Positions 1 to 11,963 are shown, counted from the stretch's first letter. The stretch: 64,000 nt of DNA from Hyperoodon ampullatus (GCA_949752795.1 OX457061.1:127687530-127751529), one strand, 5' to 3'. Notes: generated from the sequence alone by a model not told the origin. Numbers and translations are program-made.

Positions 1-243
1 GCGGTTGAGGGGGTGTCCTGCTGCCCCTGCTCCTCTCCCGATCGTGTATTGATCTGGATCCTGTTGGGCACCAGGGTGTTTGTGGATTGTGTGCCCCCTT
101 CAGTGAGGGATTTTACACAATTTAGGTGACTTATCCGTCCTGGTTGTAGCACTTAGACGCTGACGCTAGCTTGTTCACTGTTCGAGGTCTGTGTTTCTCA
201 CTCCCAGGAATTATTTCTACAACTTGGTGAATGCAGTTGCTCC
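1..243. other. No gene seen; unrecognised sequence
   Basis: This is moderately GC-rich sequence ahead of the pyrimidine tract. No coding frame, RNA or repeat could be assigned. Confidence 0.5.
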
Positions 244-482
244 CCTGGAGCTGTCTGTCTCTCTGTCTCGTCTCTCCCTGTCTCTGCCTCTGTCTCTATC
301 TCTGTCTCCCTTTCTCTGTGTCTCTCCTTGTCTCTGTGTCTCTCTCCCTGTCTCTGTCTCCCTGTCTCTGTCTTTCTCTCTGTCTCTTATCTCTCTCCCT
401 CCTTGTCTCTATCTCTCTCTCCCTATCTCTGTCTCTGTCTTTTCCTCACTCTCTCTCTCTGTCTCCCCGTCTCTCTCCCCTT
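244..482. repeat. Pyrimidine-rich (TCTCTG)n / (TCTC)n tract
   Basis: About 240 bp of nearly pure C/T on the + strand, built on CTCTGTCTCTCC-like units with occasional G. The Ser/Leu-rich open frames here (191-539) are artefacts of the repeat. Long mirror-like homopurine/homopyrimidine tracts of this kind can form triplex DNA and mutate in length. Confidence 0.9.
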
Positions 483-1812
483 TCTTTTGTGAAGCTGTGT
501 TCCATGTGTTCCCTTAAAGTTAGTTTGAACACTCTTTGATGCTGAATTCCTTCGGCTGTAGAAACTTTGCAGATTATACTTGAGAACACCTCCACCACGG
601 GGAGATGAGGGCCTCAGGGTGGTTAACAAAGACATCTCACTGTGAGCGTCACCAACGTAGCCCAGCGGCATCGGTGCTGCTGTGAATCTGCCCTGGATGG
701 TCTCGCAGATTCGCTGCCAGCAGGCCGTCTCCATCCCACTCAGCGCTTTTCAGGTGACCTGCCACCTGCTGTACCTGACTCATGAGGACAGGCTGTCACA
801 CCTTGCTGCCCAGGTGAATGGACTGCAGTGTTACCAGAATCTCCCGTGTTCCACTGGCATCTTTATAAGGTGAATATTAGCCTCTGTCCTTAGTCTAAAT
901 AGGTCACGCTTGCTCTTCCAAAAGATACTGGTACTTTATCCTCAACTCTAATACATTTATGATGCACTTTCTTGATAGGTTATTTATACAAAGTGAGACC
1001 CTTCTACTGTTGTTGGCTGTGTAGGTTTTTCCTAGACTAAGAGTCTCTGGAAAGTGACATTTTCAAATTCAGAGCCCTGTTTTAGAAGATGTGTCCTATT
1101 TAGTAACAGGAACCCCCTGGGGGCTAATTATCCTTGAAGCATTCCCCTTCTGATCTTTCCTTACAAAGAAAAATTATAGTTTTACTGTGTTTCCAAGGCA
1201 CACGCGATAAATCACCCAATTCATAGCAACAGTTGTATTCCAGATGGTATTATAAGGCGTGATTTTTTTTAAAGAAAAGCTCCTATTACTAGCATGTGTG
1301 TGTGATTAAGGATATCATAATGTTACAGTACTAAAAATAGTCGCTATTTGTCATATGTTGTATGTATTGTTTGTCGAATATTACTTGAATTTTTCCAGGC
1401 CAGTCTGTTTTCTTTGTAATTATTGACTAAGAAGGGCATACACATCTGTGTAATTTTAAACTCAAGTAAACCTAATACAAAGTAATTTCTCCCACAGAGT
1501 AGATGTGCCTAAGATGTAAATCTCTGTCAGAGATAATATTGATGGTTATTTTTCATATCTGTATACCATCCAAAGCCATCTATATGTATATGTTTATTCA
1601 TATCTACATCTATATAATGTGTATACATATAGCATATATATATAGTGTGTGTACATACATATATATATAGCATTTATTAATGCTTACAATACACAGAGGC
1701 CAACAGCAAGCAGAGAGTAAATAATGTACTTCTATATTTCATTTTTTAAAATAATTACGCATTTTTTTTGCTTATGCAATATCTCTGCTGGTAGTCCTGC
1801 TCTGTCTTCTTT
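483..1812. other. No gene seen; unique sequence with an AT-rich stretch
   Basis: The frame at 682-873 has no splice context or known domain and is treated as chance. Bases 1581-1670 are TA/TATG-rich simple sequence. Nothing else could be assigned. Confidence 0.5.
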
Positions 1813-2433
1813 TCTTATTGATGTATAATTGACTTACAACACTATGTTACTTCCAGGGTACAACATAGTGATCTGATATTTCTGTACATTACAAAATGAT
1901 CACCATGATGTCTGGATACCATCTGTCACCGTACAAAGTTATTAAAATATTATTGACTATCTGCTGCACACACATCACTGTCACTTCTTTATTTTGTGAC
2001 TGGAGTTTCATACCCCTTGGTCTCCATCACCTATTGACTCATAACCCCACCCTCCCTCCTCTCTGGCAACCATCACTTTCTTCTTGGGTATCTGTGAGTC
2101 TGCTTCTGTTCTGTTATGTTTGTTCCTTTGTTTTGTTTTTTAGATTCCACATGCAAATCAAATCATACAGTATTTATGTTTCTTTGTCTGATTTACTTCG
2201 CTTAGCATACTACCCTCTAGATCCACCCATACTGTCCCAAATGGCAAGGTTTCATCCTTTTCTATGGCTGAGTCATATTCCATTGTATATATGTTGCATC
2301 TTCTTCATTTGTTCATTCATCCATGAACACTTAACTTGTTTCTATACCTTGGTTATTGTGAGTAAAGGTGCAGTGAGCATAGGGGTGAATATATCTTTTG
2401 AAATTTCTGTATTTCTAGTTGTGGTCTTTTCTG
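1813..2433 (-). mobile_element. L1 3' portion (3' UTR and end of ORF2), minus strand
   Basis: Reading left to right gives the reverse complement of an L1 tail: TTGACTTACAACAC, then GTCTGATTTACTTCGCTTAGCA, then the TCCATTGTATATATG block that encodes the ORF2 C-terminus. The same order recurs at 13207, 31428, 37954 and 47138. Alignment stops near 2433, where ORF1-type sequence begins. Confidence 0.85.
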
Positions 2434-3990
2434 TTTAGAGAAGTCCCTTTAACATTGATTTTAAACTTATTTCATGGTGCTGAACTCTTTTAGCTATTGT
2501 TCGTCTGTAAAACTCTTTTATCTCTCCTTCCAGTCTGAATGATAGCTTTGCTGGGTAGATATTCTTGGTTGTAAGTTTTTCTCTTTCATCACTTTGCATA
2601 TATTGTGCCCCTCCCTTCTGGCCTGCAACATTTCTGCTGAAAAGTCAGTTGGTAGACTTATGGGAGTTCCCTTATATATAACTAGCTGCTTTTCTCTTGT
2701 TGCTTTTTTAAAAAAATTAATTAATTTATTTATTTGGCTGTGGTGGGTCTTCGTTGCTGCATGCAGGCTTTCTCTAGTTGTGGTGAGCGGAGGCTACTCT
2801 TCGTTGTGATGTGAGGGCTTCTCATTGTGGTGGTTTCTCTTGTTGCAGAGCATGGGCTCTAGGTACGTGGGTTTCAGTAGTTGTGGCAGGTGGGCTCAGT
2901 AGTTGTGGCTCACGGGCTCTAGAGTGCAGGCTCAGTAGTTGTGGTGCATGGGCTTTGTTGCTCCACGGCATGTGGGATCTTCCTGGACCAGGGCTCAAAC
3001 CCGTGTCCCCTGCATTGGCAGGTGGATTCTTAACCACTGTGCCACCAGGGAAGTCCCCATCTTGTTGCTTATCTTTAATTTTTCCCATTTTAATTACAGT
3101 GTGTCTTGGTGTGGACCTCCTTGGGTTTATTTTGTTTGGGACTCTCCGTCACTCCTGGTTCTGGATGTCTGTTTCCTTCCCGAGATTACAGAGTTTTTCA
3201 GGTATTATTTCTTTAAATAAATTCCCTGCCCCTTTCTTTCTCTCTTCTCCTTCTGGGACCCCTACAATGCGAAAGTTAGCATGCTTGATGTTGTTTCGGT
3301 GGTCTCTTAAACTATCCTCATTTTTCTAAATTCGCTTTTCTTTTTTCTATAATGATCGGGTGATTTCCACTACTCTGTCTTCCAGTTTGCTGATCTGTTC
3401 CTCTGTATCATTTAATCTAATATTGATTACATTTAGTGTATTTTTTATTTCAATGATTGTATTCTTCAGCTTTGTTTGGTTCTTCTTTGTATTTTCTAAC
3501 TCTTTGTTAATCTTCTCACTCTGTTCATGCGTTCTTCTCCCAAGTTTGTTGAGCATCTTTATGATCATTATCTTGATCTCTTTATTAGGTAGGTTGTTTA
3601 TCTTCACTTTGCTTAGTTCTTCTTGGGTCTTGTTCCTTTGTTTCAAACATATTCCTCTATCATCTCATTTTGCCTAATTTTTTTTGTTTATTTCTGTGTA
3701 TCAGGTAGGTGCACTACGTTTCCTCATCTTAGAGGAGTGGCCTTTAGTAGGAGGCGTCCTATGCATCCCAGCAGTGCACTCCTCTCTGGTCACCAGAGCT
3801 ACAGGCTCTGGAGGTGACCCCTATGTGGGCTGAGTGGACTTTTCTGTTGTGGTAGGGCCAACTTCTGTGAGCAGTCTGGTAGGTGGGGTGGCTCCCCGCC
3901 CTGTAAGCCACCAGGACCTGCATCCTGCTGTGGCGGCCGCCAGCTGTTGGTCGAGGTTAGCCCAGGGTCTTCCTTCTCCACCATGTTCCT
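2434..3990 (-). mobile_element. L1 ORF1 and 5' UTR portion, minus strand
   Basis: The motif TGGTGCTGAACTCTTTTAGC and the TTGCTGGGTAGA block match the ORF1 3' region of the full-length L1 at 51300-51530. An ORF1-like coiled-coil frame is readable at 3347-3646 (minus), rich in Lys, Asn and Glu with LNDTEEQISKLEDRV. GC-rich 5' UTR-like sequence follows to about 3990. A CHR-1 SINE interrupts it. Together with 1813-2433 this may be one L1 lacking most of ORF2. Confidence 0.8.
2707..3059 (-). mobile_element. CHR-1-type tRNA-derived SINE, minus strand
   Basis: Ends with the tRNA-derived head (reverse of GGGACTTCCCTGGTGGCACA) and begins with a T/A-rich tail. It has the long central GTAGTTGTGG repeats typical of this older family. 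Flanked by an 11-bp target-site duplication TCTTGTTGCTT at 2696-2706 and 3060-3070, so the insertion is complete. Confidence 0.93.
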
Positions 3991-4884
3991 ACTCTGTCTT
4001 CTTGTAAAATGTCTGAATTATTGCATTTTCAATTTAAGTAGATGACGCTCATTTCACATATATTGTACTTCGTATTAATACAAAATATTTGCAGGTGGTT
4101 TAAATCTGCCTCTAGTTTATATTCACTAAAGAAATATTTTATTGAATGCTGGGTAACATTGGCAGATATAGTTTTGAGAAGGGTGTAAATATATTCTTCT
4201 CCAAGAACCCACAGGCTATGCAGCCTGTACATAAATACTGTGATAAGAGGTAAGGACAAAGAAGTGCCATGAAAACGATGGAGGTTAAGTTCTGTGGCAG
4301 TTCAGGAAGAAATGGGATGAGTTAGCATTTGGTACCGACCAAAGAGTACATATTGAGGTAGAAGCAGGGAGACTCCCAAATTCTGAGAGGAATGTTTATA
4401 CTGATGCTGTCAGACTGCCTCCCAGATGCTAATAACTACATATTTGGCCTTAACTTGGATCTGAAGTGGCCAGTGGGTGTGTTGGGAAGAAATCACATTC
4501 AATTAAAAGGAATCTATCAAGTGCTTTGCCCACATGTGCGTTGGGCTAGATGCTACAGGAATACAGATAAGCATGTATTTTCGGCGGCTACATAGTTATT
4601 AATGCCCGAATCAAAATATGCTAAAAGAATTGTTACTAAGGAGTTGTTACTCGTGGCTTAGCTCCGTTTATGGGCTGTGAGCTGAAGAGACTATATTTTG
4701 CTGTGATATCGGTCCCAAGGTACATGTGAAAGGAAAATATAGTTGTGACAAAACGGGGTGGTACAGGTCACTCTTACTTGGTAAACTGGGCCAACACCGG
4801 ACCATAGACAACAGATCTCTGAAGGGCTGCAGTGAGCACGTCTGCGGATAGTTTCTACCCCGATTTCTCTGCCTATGATTGTAT
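3991..4884. other. No gene seen; unique sequence
   Basis: Short frames here have no splice context or recognisable domain. No repeat family could be assigned. Confidence 0.5.
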
Positions 4885-4892
4885 TACTTGAA

Positions 4893-5111
4893 TTTTTTTT
4901 TTTTTTTTTTTTTTTTTTTGCGGTACGCGGACCTCTCACTGCTGCGGCCCCTCCCGTTGCGGAGCACAGGCTCCAGACGCGCAGGCTCAGCGGCCATGGC
5001 TTACGGGCCCAGCCGCTCCACGGCATGTGGGATCTTCCCGGACCGGGGCACGAACCCGTGTCCCCTGCATCGGCAGGCGGACTCTCAACCGCCGCGCCAC
5101 CAGGGAAGCCC
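4893..5111 (-). mobile_element. CHR-2-type cetacean SINE, minus strand
   Basis: A poly(T) run (the tail read backwards) is followed by the CpG-rich body and the reversed head CCACCAGGGAAGCCC. Flanked by TACTTGAA at 4885-4892 and 5112-5119. Retained CpGs suggest a fairly young copy. Confidence 0.95.
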
Positions 5112-5232
5112 TACTTGAAAGATTTTATGTTTGGAGCTACTAGCTGTAAAAGGAAAGAGAGTAATTTATTTGTGACACTTCTCCCAAAAGTTACCTTTTT
5201 TCTTAGTGTCTTCAGACTACCTGTGATAGGAA

Positions 5233-5346
5233 AGTCAGGGACTTCCCCAGCTGTCCAGTGGTTAAGACTTCGCCTTCCAATGCAGGGGGTTCGACCCCTG
5301 GTCAGGGAGCCAAGGTCCCACATGCCTCACGGCCAAAAAACCAAAA
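5233..5346 (+). mobile_element. Short CHR-1-like SINE, plus strand
   Basis: Begins GGGACTTCCCCAGCTGTCCAG and carries tRNA-like B-box sequence GGTTCGACCCCTGG. It ends at CACGGCCAAAAAACC, about 115 bp, which is the short form lacking the central repeats. No convincing target-site duplication. Confidence 0.85.
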
Positions 5347-5720
5347 CATAAAACAGAAGCAGTATTGTAACCAAAATTCAATGAAGACTTTAAAAATGAT
5401 CCATGTCAAAAAAAATCTTCCAAGGAAAAAAAAAAGGGAAATTCAAATTCAACTTTTCAGTTTTCTCCCAAGCTTTACCTCCATTGCAGGAGAGATTACT
5501 CTGAGATTCCTATTTATGGTTATTTCTGGACAAGTTTGGGTCCACGGCATACTGGACCTCAGTCATGGGTGGGGAGAAAGTCTGGTTTCACCCCAGACAC
5601 ATGAAATGTTGAAGGTAGAGCAGCGGGACTTTCTAGCTGATTCGTGTAGATTCTCTCAAGGTCTGCGTCCAGACCCCTCCCCCTCTGACACTGCTGGCTG
5701 TACCCCCGTCTGGTACAGGC

Positions 5721-5723
<3 letters not shown>

Positions 5724-5758
<35 letters not shown>
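5724..5758. repeat. (CA)n microsatellite
   Basis: About 17 uninterrupted CA units; likely polymorphic. The VCVCVC-containing minus frames are artefacts of it. Confidence 0.97.
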
Positions 5759-5760
<2 letters not shown>

Positions 5761-7925
5761 TGTGAATGCTGCACAGAGGTAGGGCCTAAGCCTGGGGACG
5801 GCACCGTGGGGACCACGCTCCCTGGGGTGCAGTGCATTTCCCTCTGACTTCCGGATGGAGGACCTGCCACCTGCATGAATAAACTGAAAAACCACAGAGG
5901 AGAGGAACTAGACTCTTGAAACATTAAAAGGCAGTCTTTTGTATGATATCGCTTTACCCATTTTAGGGCCAGAAGAAGAAATCGGTGCCTCTGGTGGATT
6001 GATTTATCCTTGAAACCTGCCTGCCCAGGTGTGGCTGCCAGGTGATTCAGTACTCTGTATCTGTTTAGCGGAGCAGGCATAGCAATCTAGCCATGGACGC
6101 GCAGAATTGGAAAATCAAGCCATCCAAGAGAAATGCTGCCTTAGGGTGTATGTGAATGCAACTCAGTTACTTTTCACTGACATAATAACGGGCAGGTACT
6201 CTTCCCACTAATCTGTCCTCAAGTCTTCTCTACTAGCACGTACGTGTCATGAGGAAAGGTGCTGTGTTCCGCCCCTGGAAGAGTGCTTCTGCAGGCCAGC
6301 AGGACAAGCACCAGCTGGAAAGTGTTAGGAGCGTGTCAGGACTAGAAATGCGGGTTCTTGTGCCCCTACCCTACCTACTCTGTCAGAACAATTTGTGTTT
6401 TAACAGACCCTCCAGGTGATTCTAAGCATGATGTTCTGCACGTGGTAGATGCAGATCAGGACTTGTTGAAGGACTGAAGGGAAGTGCAGAGCAGTGGCAG
6501 GGGGTAGGGAATCGCATTTCTGGGTTTTCCCCCGTGTGTATGCAAAATACCGAGGAAAGGCACTTCTCTTACAGCAAGGGTTTTGGGGATGTATACAAGG
6601 AATAACTGGCCTGACTTAGTAAGACACTTAGTTTGCTCTCCATGGGAAAATGCTGGTTAAAATCTCACAGTGATGGAGAGCTGAGTGTAACCTGTGTCCT
6701 CAGTGAGCGTGTGCTCCGGGCGAGAACATACTTCCTTTGTACAGGTAGGCAGCCGTTGAGCACTTGTCTCATTATTTTCGTGTTATGGGTGGTTGTGAAC
6801 TCAGATGTCATTTATTTTGATTTTGTGAATGCATGTTTTTAACTTCTAAAAGATTGTTATGCCACATTTCTCAAACAGTGGATGGTAAGTGTATAAAGAT
6901 TTGCCTGAGCGCCCAGAGCCAGTGACCGGCTGGTGGCACCTGAGGGTCAGCTAACCTCATTCTGTGGCTGCTGCTGTGTGTCTTCTGTGCGGTCTAGTCA
7001 GCTCTGTTAGCGACTTGTGTAGTCTTTTCAGTTTGTGGAATCCTCTTTGCTGTGTAACTGCAAATGGAAGGTACGTTTGCTGTGTCTGAAATTTTCCAGC
7101 GTATCTCTCACTTCAGTCCTCACCTTCCCATTTACACAATTGTTTCAGCAACAGTTTGACAACATAATTTTTTTAGGAATTACATTCTTAAGTTATACCC
7201 AAATAGCATGTAATATGCTAACTAGAAGGCACAGTCTGCAAATACTATTGACAGAAATCTTGAAATGAATTGTAGCTGATGGCGAGACCATATGTCTTTT
7301 ATAACTTTTCCTAATAGAGTCAGAGAATCCAATTTGTTGGAAGTATTTAGGTATTTCTTAATTCTGCTCAGTGAACAGAGCTGAGCAAATAGTACAATCC
7401 TAATCTGTTAGTTAAATCAGGATTTAGACAATGGAAAATAGATTATATTTGTGTTCCAAATAAATCACATCTGTATGCAGAGCAGGGTGTGGCCAGATGA
7501 CCCCGGTAAAGTGCTGCTGGGAACAGAATGAGTGTCAGAAACCTCTTGTGGCCCCAAGAATTGGCACAAAATGGAGCTTGAATTCACTGAGGCTTCCAAC
7601 ATCCTGTGCTCTGCTGATAGAGGACGGTCCTGTCCTTGTCTGGGATGGGAAGGTTTGTTTATGAGTAAGTTCAGTGCACCCACAATGGTTAGGATGCCAA
7701 TAGGAACAGCATACGTTGAACTGGGCTACATGACATTGTCTCTTCGTAGGTCAAAAGCATAGAATATCATCAGTTTCATATGGCTCCACCTAATGTTGTT
7801 TTAAAAGATTGCTTCACGTTTTTGGAGATATTGTGCTTTATTATGGCTAACGTTGTGATTAATTCTGTCTGTGGATGACTTTGACGAGTCTGTGTAATTT
7901 CCGTGTAGTTCCCTTCTGCACCCTG
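5759..7925. other. No gene seen; unique sequence
   Basis: Mixed-composition sequence with several short chance frames. No exon with splice sites, RNA gene or assigned repeat was recognised. Confidence 0.5.
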
Positions 7926-7938
7926 AAAAATACTTTGG

Positions 7939-8152
7939 GGCTTCCCTGGTGGCACAGTGGTTGAGAGTCCGCCTGCCGATGCAGGGGACGTGGGTTCGTG
8001 CCCTGGTCCGGAAGATCCCACATGCTGCGGAGCGGCTGGGCCCGTGAGCCATGGCCGCTGAGCCTGCGCGTCTGGAGCCTGTGCTCCACAACGGGAGAGG
8101 CCACAGCAGTGAGAGGCCCGCATACCGCAAAAAAATACATAAATAAATAAAT
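7939..8152 (+). mobile_element. CHR-2-type cetacean SINE, plus strand
   Basis: Complete head-to-tail copy with a (AAAT)n-rich tail. Exact 13-bp target-site duplication AAAAATACTTTGG at 7926-7938 and 8153-8165. Confidence 0.96.
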
Positions 8153-8165
8153 AAAAATACTTTGG

Positions 8166-9079
8166 AAACATATGAGTGAAAATTTGAAGGAGATTTTCAG
8201 TGCCTTGTTGCATCACACATTAAATGGTGGAGGGTGGCTTGGAGGAGTTGTGTCAGCTCCGAAAAAGACATAGTCCGCTGAAAGAATAGTCTCTCATATT
8301 CGAGGACCTTGACATGTGGGAAACATTTTACACTGCGTAATATTTAAATTTCATCTATATGTTAGGAAACTGATGTGAATCACTTAGAAAATGGACTTAT
8401 CTTCATTCTTATAGTAAAATAATTCTTCTATTATATTACATTTGACCTTGAATTTCTCATATTGCTGGTTTTATTTATTATTGCTGGTTTTAGTGCCTCT
8501 TCTATCAGTGTTTTGTGTACTGAATAAATAAAACTATACAGTTTAATTTTTAGAAATATTAGCAACCTATTTCAATATCTAACTGGATAAACTTTAAAAT
8601 ACCTCATAGAATTTTAGATTTTCTTTTGTGGGAAGGGGGTGGAGGTTGTGACTTTGGAGATGATCTAAGCTCTTTATTTTGGAAAAGAAAGAAAAAACAA
8701 GTTATAAAAATAAAAAGTAAATAACCAGCCCAGAGATTGAGGTTGGAACCCAAATCTTTCTACATCTAGTCCAAAGATATTTCCACTAATTCAGATTTTT
8801 AGAAGCAGACTGTATACTTCTATTTACAGTTACATTATGTTTTCAAATCTACCATAAAATTTCATGATCATGATTTTTGCTGTATTTCGAGTATTTACTT
8901 CATTGTGTCACAGCGGGCTCCACAAACTGCATACCTCTTTCCTTTTCCCTAAAATAAATTCCAGATTGTTTAGCTTCACAGTCAATGTTCTTAAAAGTCC
9001 AGGCCCCACCCGTATTGCAACATTATTGCATAGAACTTTCATCCCATTCAAATCTGTTTACTGTTATTAAAACATAGCA
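8166..9079. other. No gene seen; AT-rich unique sequence
   Basis: AT-rich sequence with no supported coding frame or recognisable repeat. Confidence 0.5.
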
Positions 9080-9805
9080 AATCAGCCACCATGGATGCCA
9101 CCTCACACCCATTGGGATGGCTGCTGCTGCAAAAAAAAAAAACCCAAAAATACAAATTTTGGTGAGGATGTGGGGAAATTGGAAATTGGAAGTTGGTGGT
9201 GGGAATGTAAATTGGTGCAGCTGCTGCGGAAAAGGGTATGGAGGTTCCTCAGAAAATTAAAAGTAGAACCACCTGTGATCCAGCAGTTCCACTTCTGGGC
9301 ATATTCCCAAAAGAATTGAAAGCAGGGTCTGAAAGGGATATTTGTACACCCATGTTCACAGCTGCATCGTTCACGATGGCCAGGATGTGGAAGCAACCCA
9401 GGTGACCATTGACAGATGAATGAATAAACACAATGTGGTTTATACAAATAATGGAACATTATTCATCAGTTAAAAAGAAGGAGGTTCTGACGCAAAGGCT
9501 ACATCACAGGTGATGCTTGAAGACATTTCGCTGAGCGAAGTAACCCATCCCAGAGAGACAGATACTGCCTTGACCCACTGACATGAAGTGGCTGGAGCAT
9601 GGACATAGAGAACGCCGATGGTGGGCTCCAGGGCCGGGGGTGGTGGGCCTAGTGATTAACACGGATGAGGTTTAGGTTTGCACGGTGACCGCATTGTGGA
9701 GCTCTGTTTCTCAGCAGTGTAAATGCACTTAACACTACTGACCTGTACACTTAAAAATGGTTAAGATGGTAAATTTTGTGTGTATTTTCCCACCATTTTA
9801 AAAAA
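9080..9805 (+). mobile_element. Old L1 3' end (L1M-type), plus strand
   Basis: Contains the ORF2 C-terminal block (GGTGGGAATGTAAATTGGTGCAG, then TGGAGGTTCCTCAGAAAATTAAAA) and the ancient 3' UTR ending TTAAAAATGGTTAAGATGG then TAAATTTTGTGTG. It is heavily mutated and 5'-truncated. Frames at 9095-9459 are relics of it. Confidence 0.88.
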
Positions 9806-10600
9806 TAACAAATGAACAGATATCTTTTTAATGTTGTATCTGTGTCTGAATGAGGGCTCTTGAACTTTCCTGCCCTTTCACAAAGCTTTCTCTGAGAAAA
9901 CAAGTATTGAAAGTTTTTCCACTGATTGTGTATGTGATTAGTGGTCTCTCCTGCGGGGGACACACAGCCCAGTGTGCATAGAACAATCCACTGCAGTAAT
10001 ACAGAACACGCAGCTTTGCAATTTCATTTATTTTATATTTTTACTAAGGCAGCAATTACCATCGCCTTAATATGAACTATTCAGCTTGACAGATGTCTGT
10101 GCACATATGGTTAAATTTGAATCTCATGTATAGAAACAGGCAGAACGGATACAGAAGTTTGGTGAGGCTGAGAACAGCCCTGCGTATCGGTTGTTTACAC
10201 CGGCTCTCTGGCTCACCTTGAAAAGCCCGGGTCTCACTTCCGCCCTCAAAGTATAGCCTCCTCGGCCACAGGGCCTGTGCTTTAGGTACTTGCATATTTC
10301 TAAGTCTGTACCTGTGTGGAGTTTTTTACACTCTTGATAAATGTTGACCTCTTAACTTAGGCCATTTCTTGAGTCCTCAAAAAAAACGCAGCCTAACCGT
10401 GTCTGTGCAGATGGTAACTTCAGAAGAGCAAGTGAGGACGTGTTACTCTGCCTTTTAGAAGAGGAGGACCCCGGGGACCCGGTCAGCAGTGACCTGTGTC
10501 ACAGTGTGGGGAGCGGGACGCCCTTGGGAGCACCAGCGCCAGGACAGAGGGGGATGGCAGCCTGCAGGGCGCGACATTCTGCCTTGAACCCAGCAGGCGC
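9806..10600. other. No gene seen; unique sequence
   Basis: Turns GC-rich after about 10440. Overlapping frames on both strands at 10440-10777 are explained by GC-rich composition rather than coding. Confidence 0.45.
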
Positions 10601-10675
10601 CCCACCTCCCCGCGCGCCCCCGGGAGCCCACCGTGCGCCCACCCTCCCCGCGCGCCCCCGGGAGCCCACCGTGCG
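10601..10675. repeat. Two-copy GC-rich tandem duplication (37/38 bp)
   Basis: Unit CCCACC(C)TCCCCGCGCGC... ending CCCACCGTGCG occurs at 10601-10637 and 10638-10675, differing by one extra C. It contains GCGCGC and CCCGGG and lies in a local GC-rich patch. Confidence 0.95.
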
Positions 10676-11204
10676 GGCTGGAATGGCATCTCCTATTTGC
10701 GGCCCTGCACAAGGGCAGTAGTGTAGCCGCCTTCCTTCAGAACAAACGCAGATATCGAGTGTGAGGGTGCTTTTCATCCACCTGCTGGTTTTGAGGTCAG
10801 GTGCTCCTTTGAGAGAGTGTCAGCCTGGCACACTCAGCTCACAGCGGTCCCCACGTGGTTCAAACTGGAGCGCTCTCCTAGCGCGCTCAAGGAAGCGTTG
10901 GTATTGACCTGAGTCTTTGTGTTGTATTTCACGTCTCAGAGCATTTCAGAACATCACTGTGTAACAGGAAGAATTCTGCCTGCCTTAGGGCTGGACAGTT
11001 CAGGAAGCTGCAGACCCTGGCAGGGAGGGAATGGCGCGCAGGCATTGGAACTTGTTTTCCCTTTTTTTCCAGAGTCAAATAAATATAAGTTCTCTGGGTC
11101 TTTCCCAGGCCTGTACTGGTGCATCTATGCTGCTGTCATTTGAAGAGTTAAGTGAGCAAAACTCTACTCTGTTTTCCAGCAATTTGTAACTTTCAGTTTG
11201 AATT
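10676..11204. other. No gene seen; unique sequence
   Basis: Nothing coding or repetitive could be assigned between the tandem duplication and the next SINE. Confidence 0.5.
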
Positions 11205-11539
11205 TTTATTTTTTTTTGGCTGCGTTGGGTCTTCCTTGCTGCGCCCGGGCTTTCTCTAGTTGCCTCGACTGGGGGCTACTCTTCCTTGCGATGAGCGGGC
11301 TTCTCGTTATGGTGGCTTCTCTTGTTGTGGAGCACCAGCTCTAGGCGTGTGCAGGGTTTAGTAGTTGCAGCACGTGGGCTCAGTAGTTGTGGCGTGGGTT
11401 CTAGCACACAGGCTCAGTATTTGTGGCGCACAGGCTTAGTTGCTCCGTGGCATGTGAGATCTTCCCAGACCAGGGCTCAAACCCGTGTCCCCTGCATTGG
11501 CAGGCGGGTTCTTAACCACTGTGCCACCAGGGAAGTCCC
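11205..11539 (-). mobile_element. CHR-1-type SINE, minus strand
   Basis: T-rich tail, then GGCTGCGTTGGGTCTTCCTTG, the GTAGTTG repeats and the reversed head ACCAGGGAAGTCCC. About 335 bp, long form. No clear duplication at the ends. Confidence 0.9.
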
Positions 11540-11909
11540 ATAACAGATTATTTTTTAATTTTTTTATGGAAAGCTGAAAAAATTAACAAAATACTGTTAA
11601 TGTTGGGATATGAGTAGCTGAATGCTTGTTATATTTTGCTTACACTGTCTTGTGGTTAAAACTCCCAGGAAAAAGCAAAACTCAAAAAGCTGAGGAGACT
11701 TGGATTAGCTGTGATGCCAGATTCAGGATACAGGGGGTCATCGCTTCAGCTACTCTTCTTAACTAGATGCAGACAACCTGAGAGAAGAAGAACCAACAAC
11801 ATAACTTCCAGTGAAGTGTCACTGGGCTTAGGTTGAGAGTTAACATAAGAGTACACTTTCCTGAAGGCATTGCAAAGCATTCAATAATGAATCAGTCTTC
11901 TTTGCAGGA
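11540..11909. other. No gene seen; unique sequence
   Basis: AT-rich; no exon or repeat recognised. Confidence 0.5.
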
Positions 11910-11963
11910 ATATTTATATTGTATCAATATAATATGTATATTATATTGATACAATATAAATAT
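11910..11963. repeat. 54-bp AT-rich palindrome (25-bp perfect arms, 4-bp loop)
   Basis: The left arm (11910-11934, beginning ATATTTATATTGTATC) is exactly reverse-complementary to the right arm (11939-11963), with a TGTA spacer. It could extrude as a hairpin. It is not a recognised transposon end. Confidence 0.97.

Noticed and set aside
191..539. Long Ser/Leu-rich open frames at the start of the window
   Set aside because: They are translations of the pyrimidine-rich simple repeat in two frames; no gene context.
2811..3329. 172-codon plus-strand frame
   Set aside because: It lies across a CHR-1 SINE and a reversed L1, so it is a chance frame.
5559..6080. 173-codon minus frame with a VCVCVC run
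   Set aside because: It passes through the CA microsatellite and has no recognised domain or splice context.
10440..10777. Overlapping frames on both strands in GC-rich DNA, Pro/Ala/Arg-rich
   Set aside because: High GC removes stop codons on both strands; the 37/38-bp duplication explains the internal repeats.
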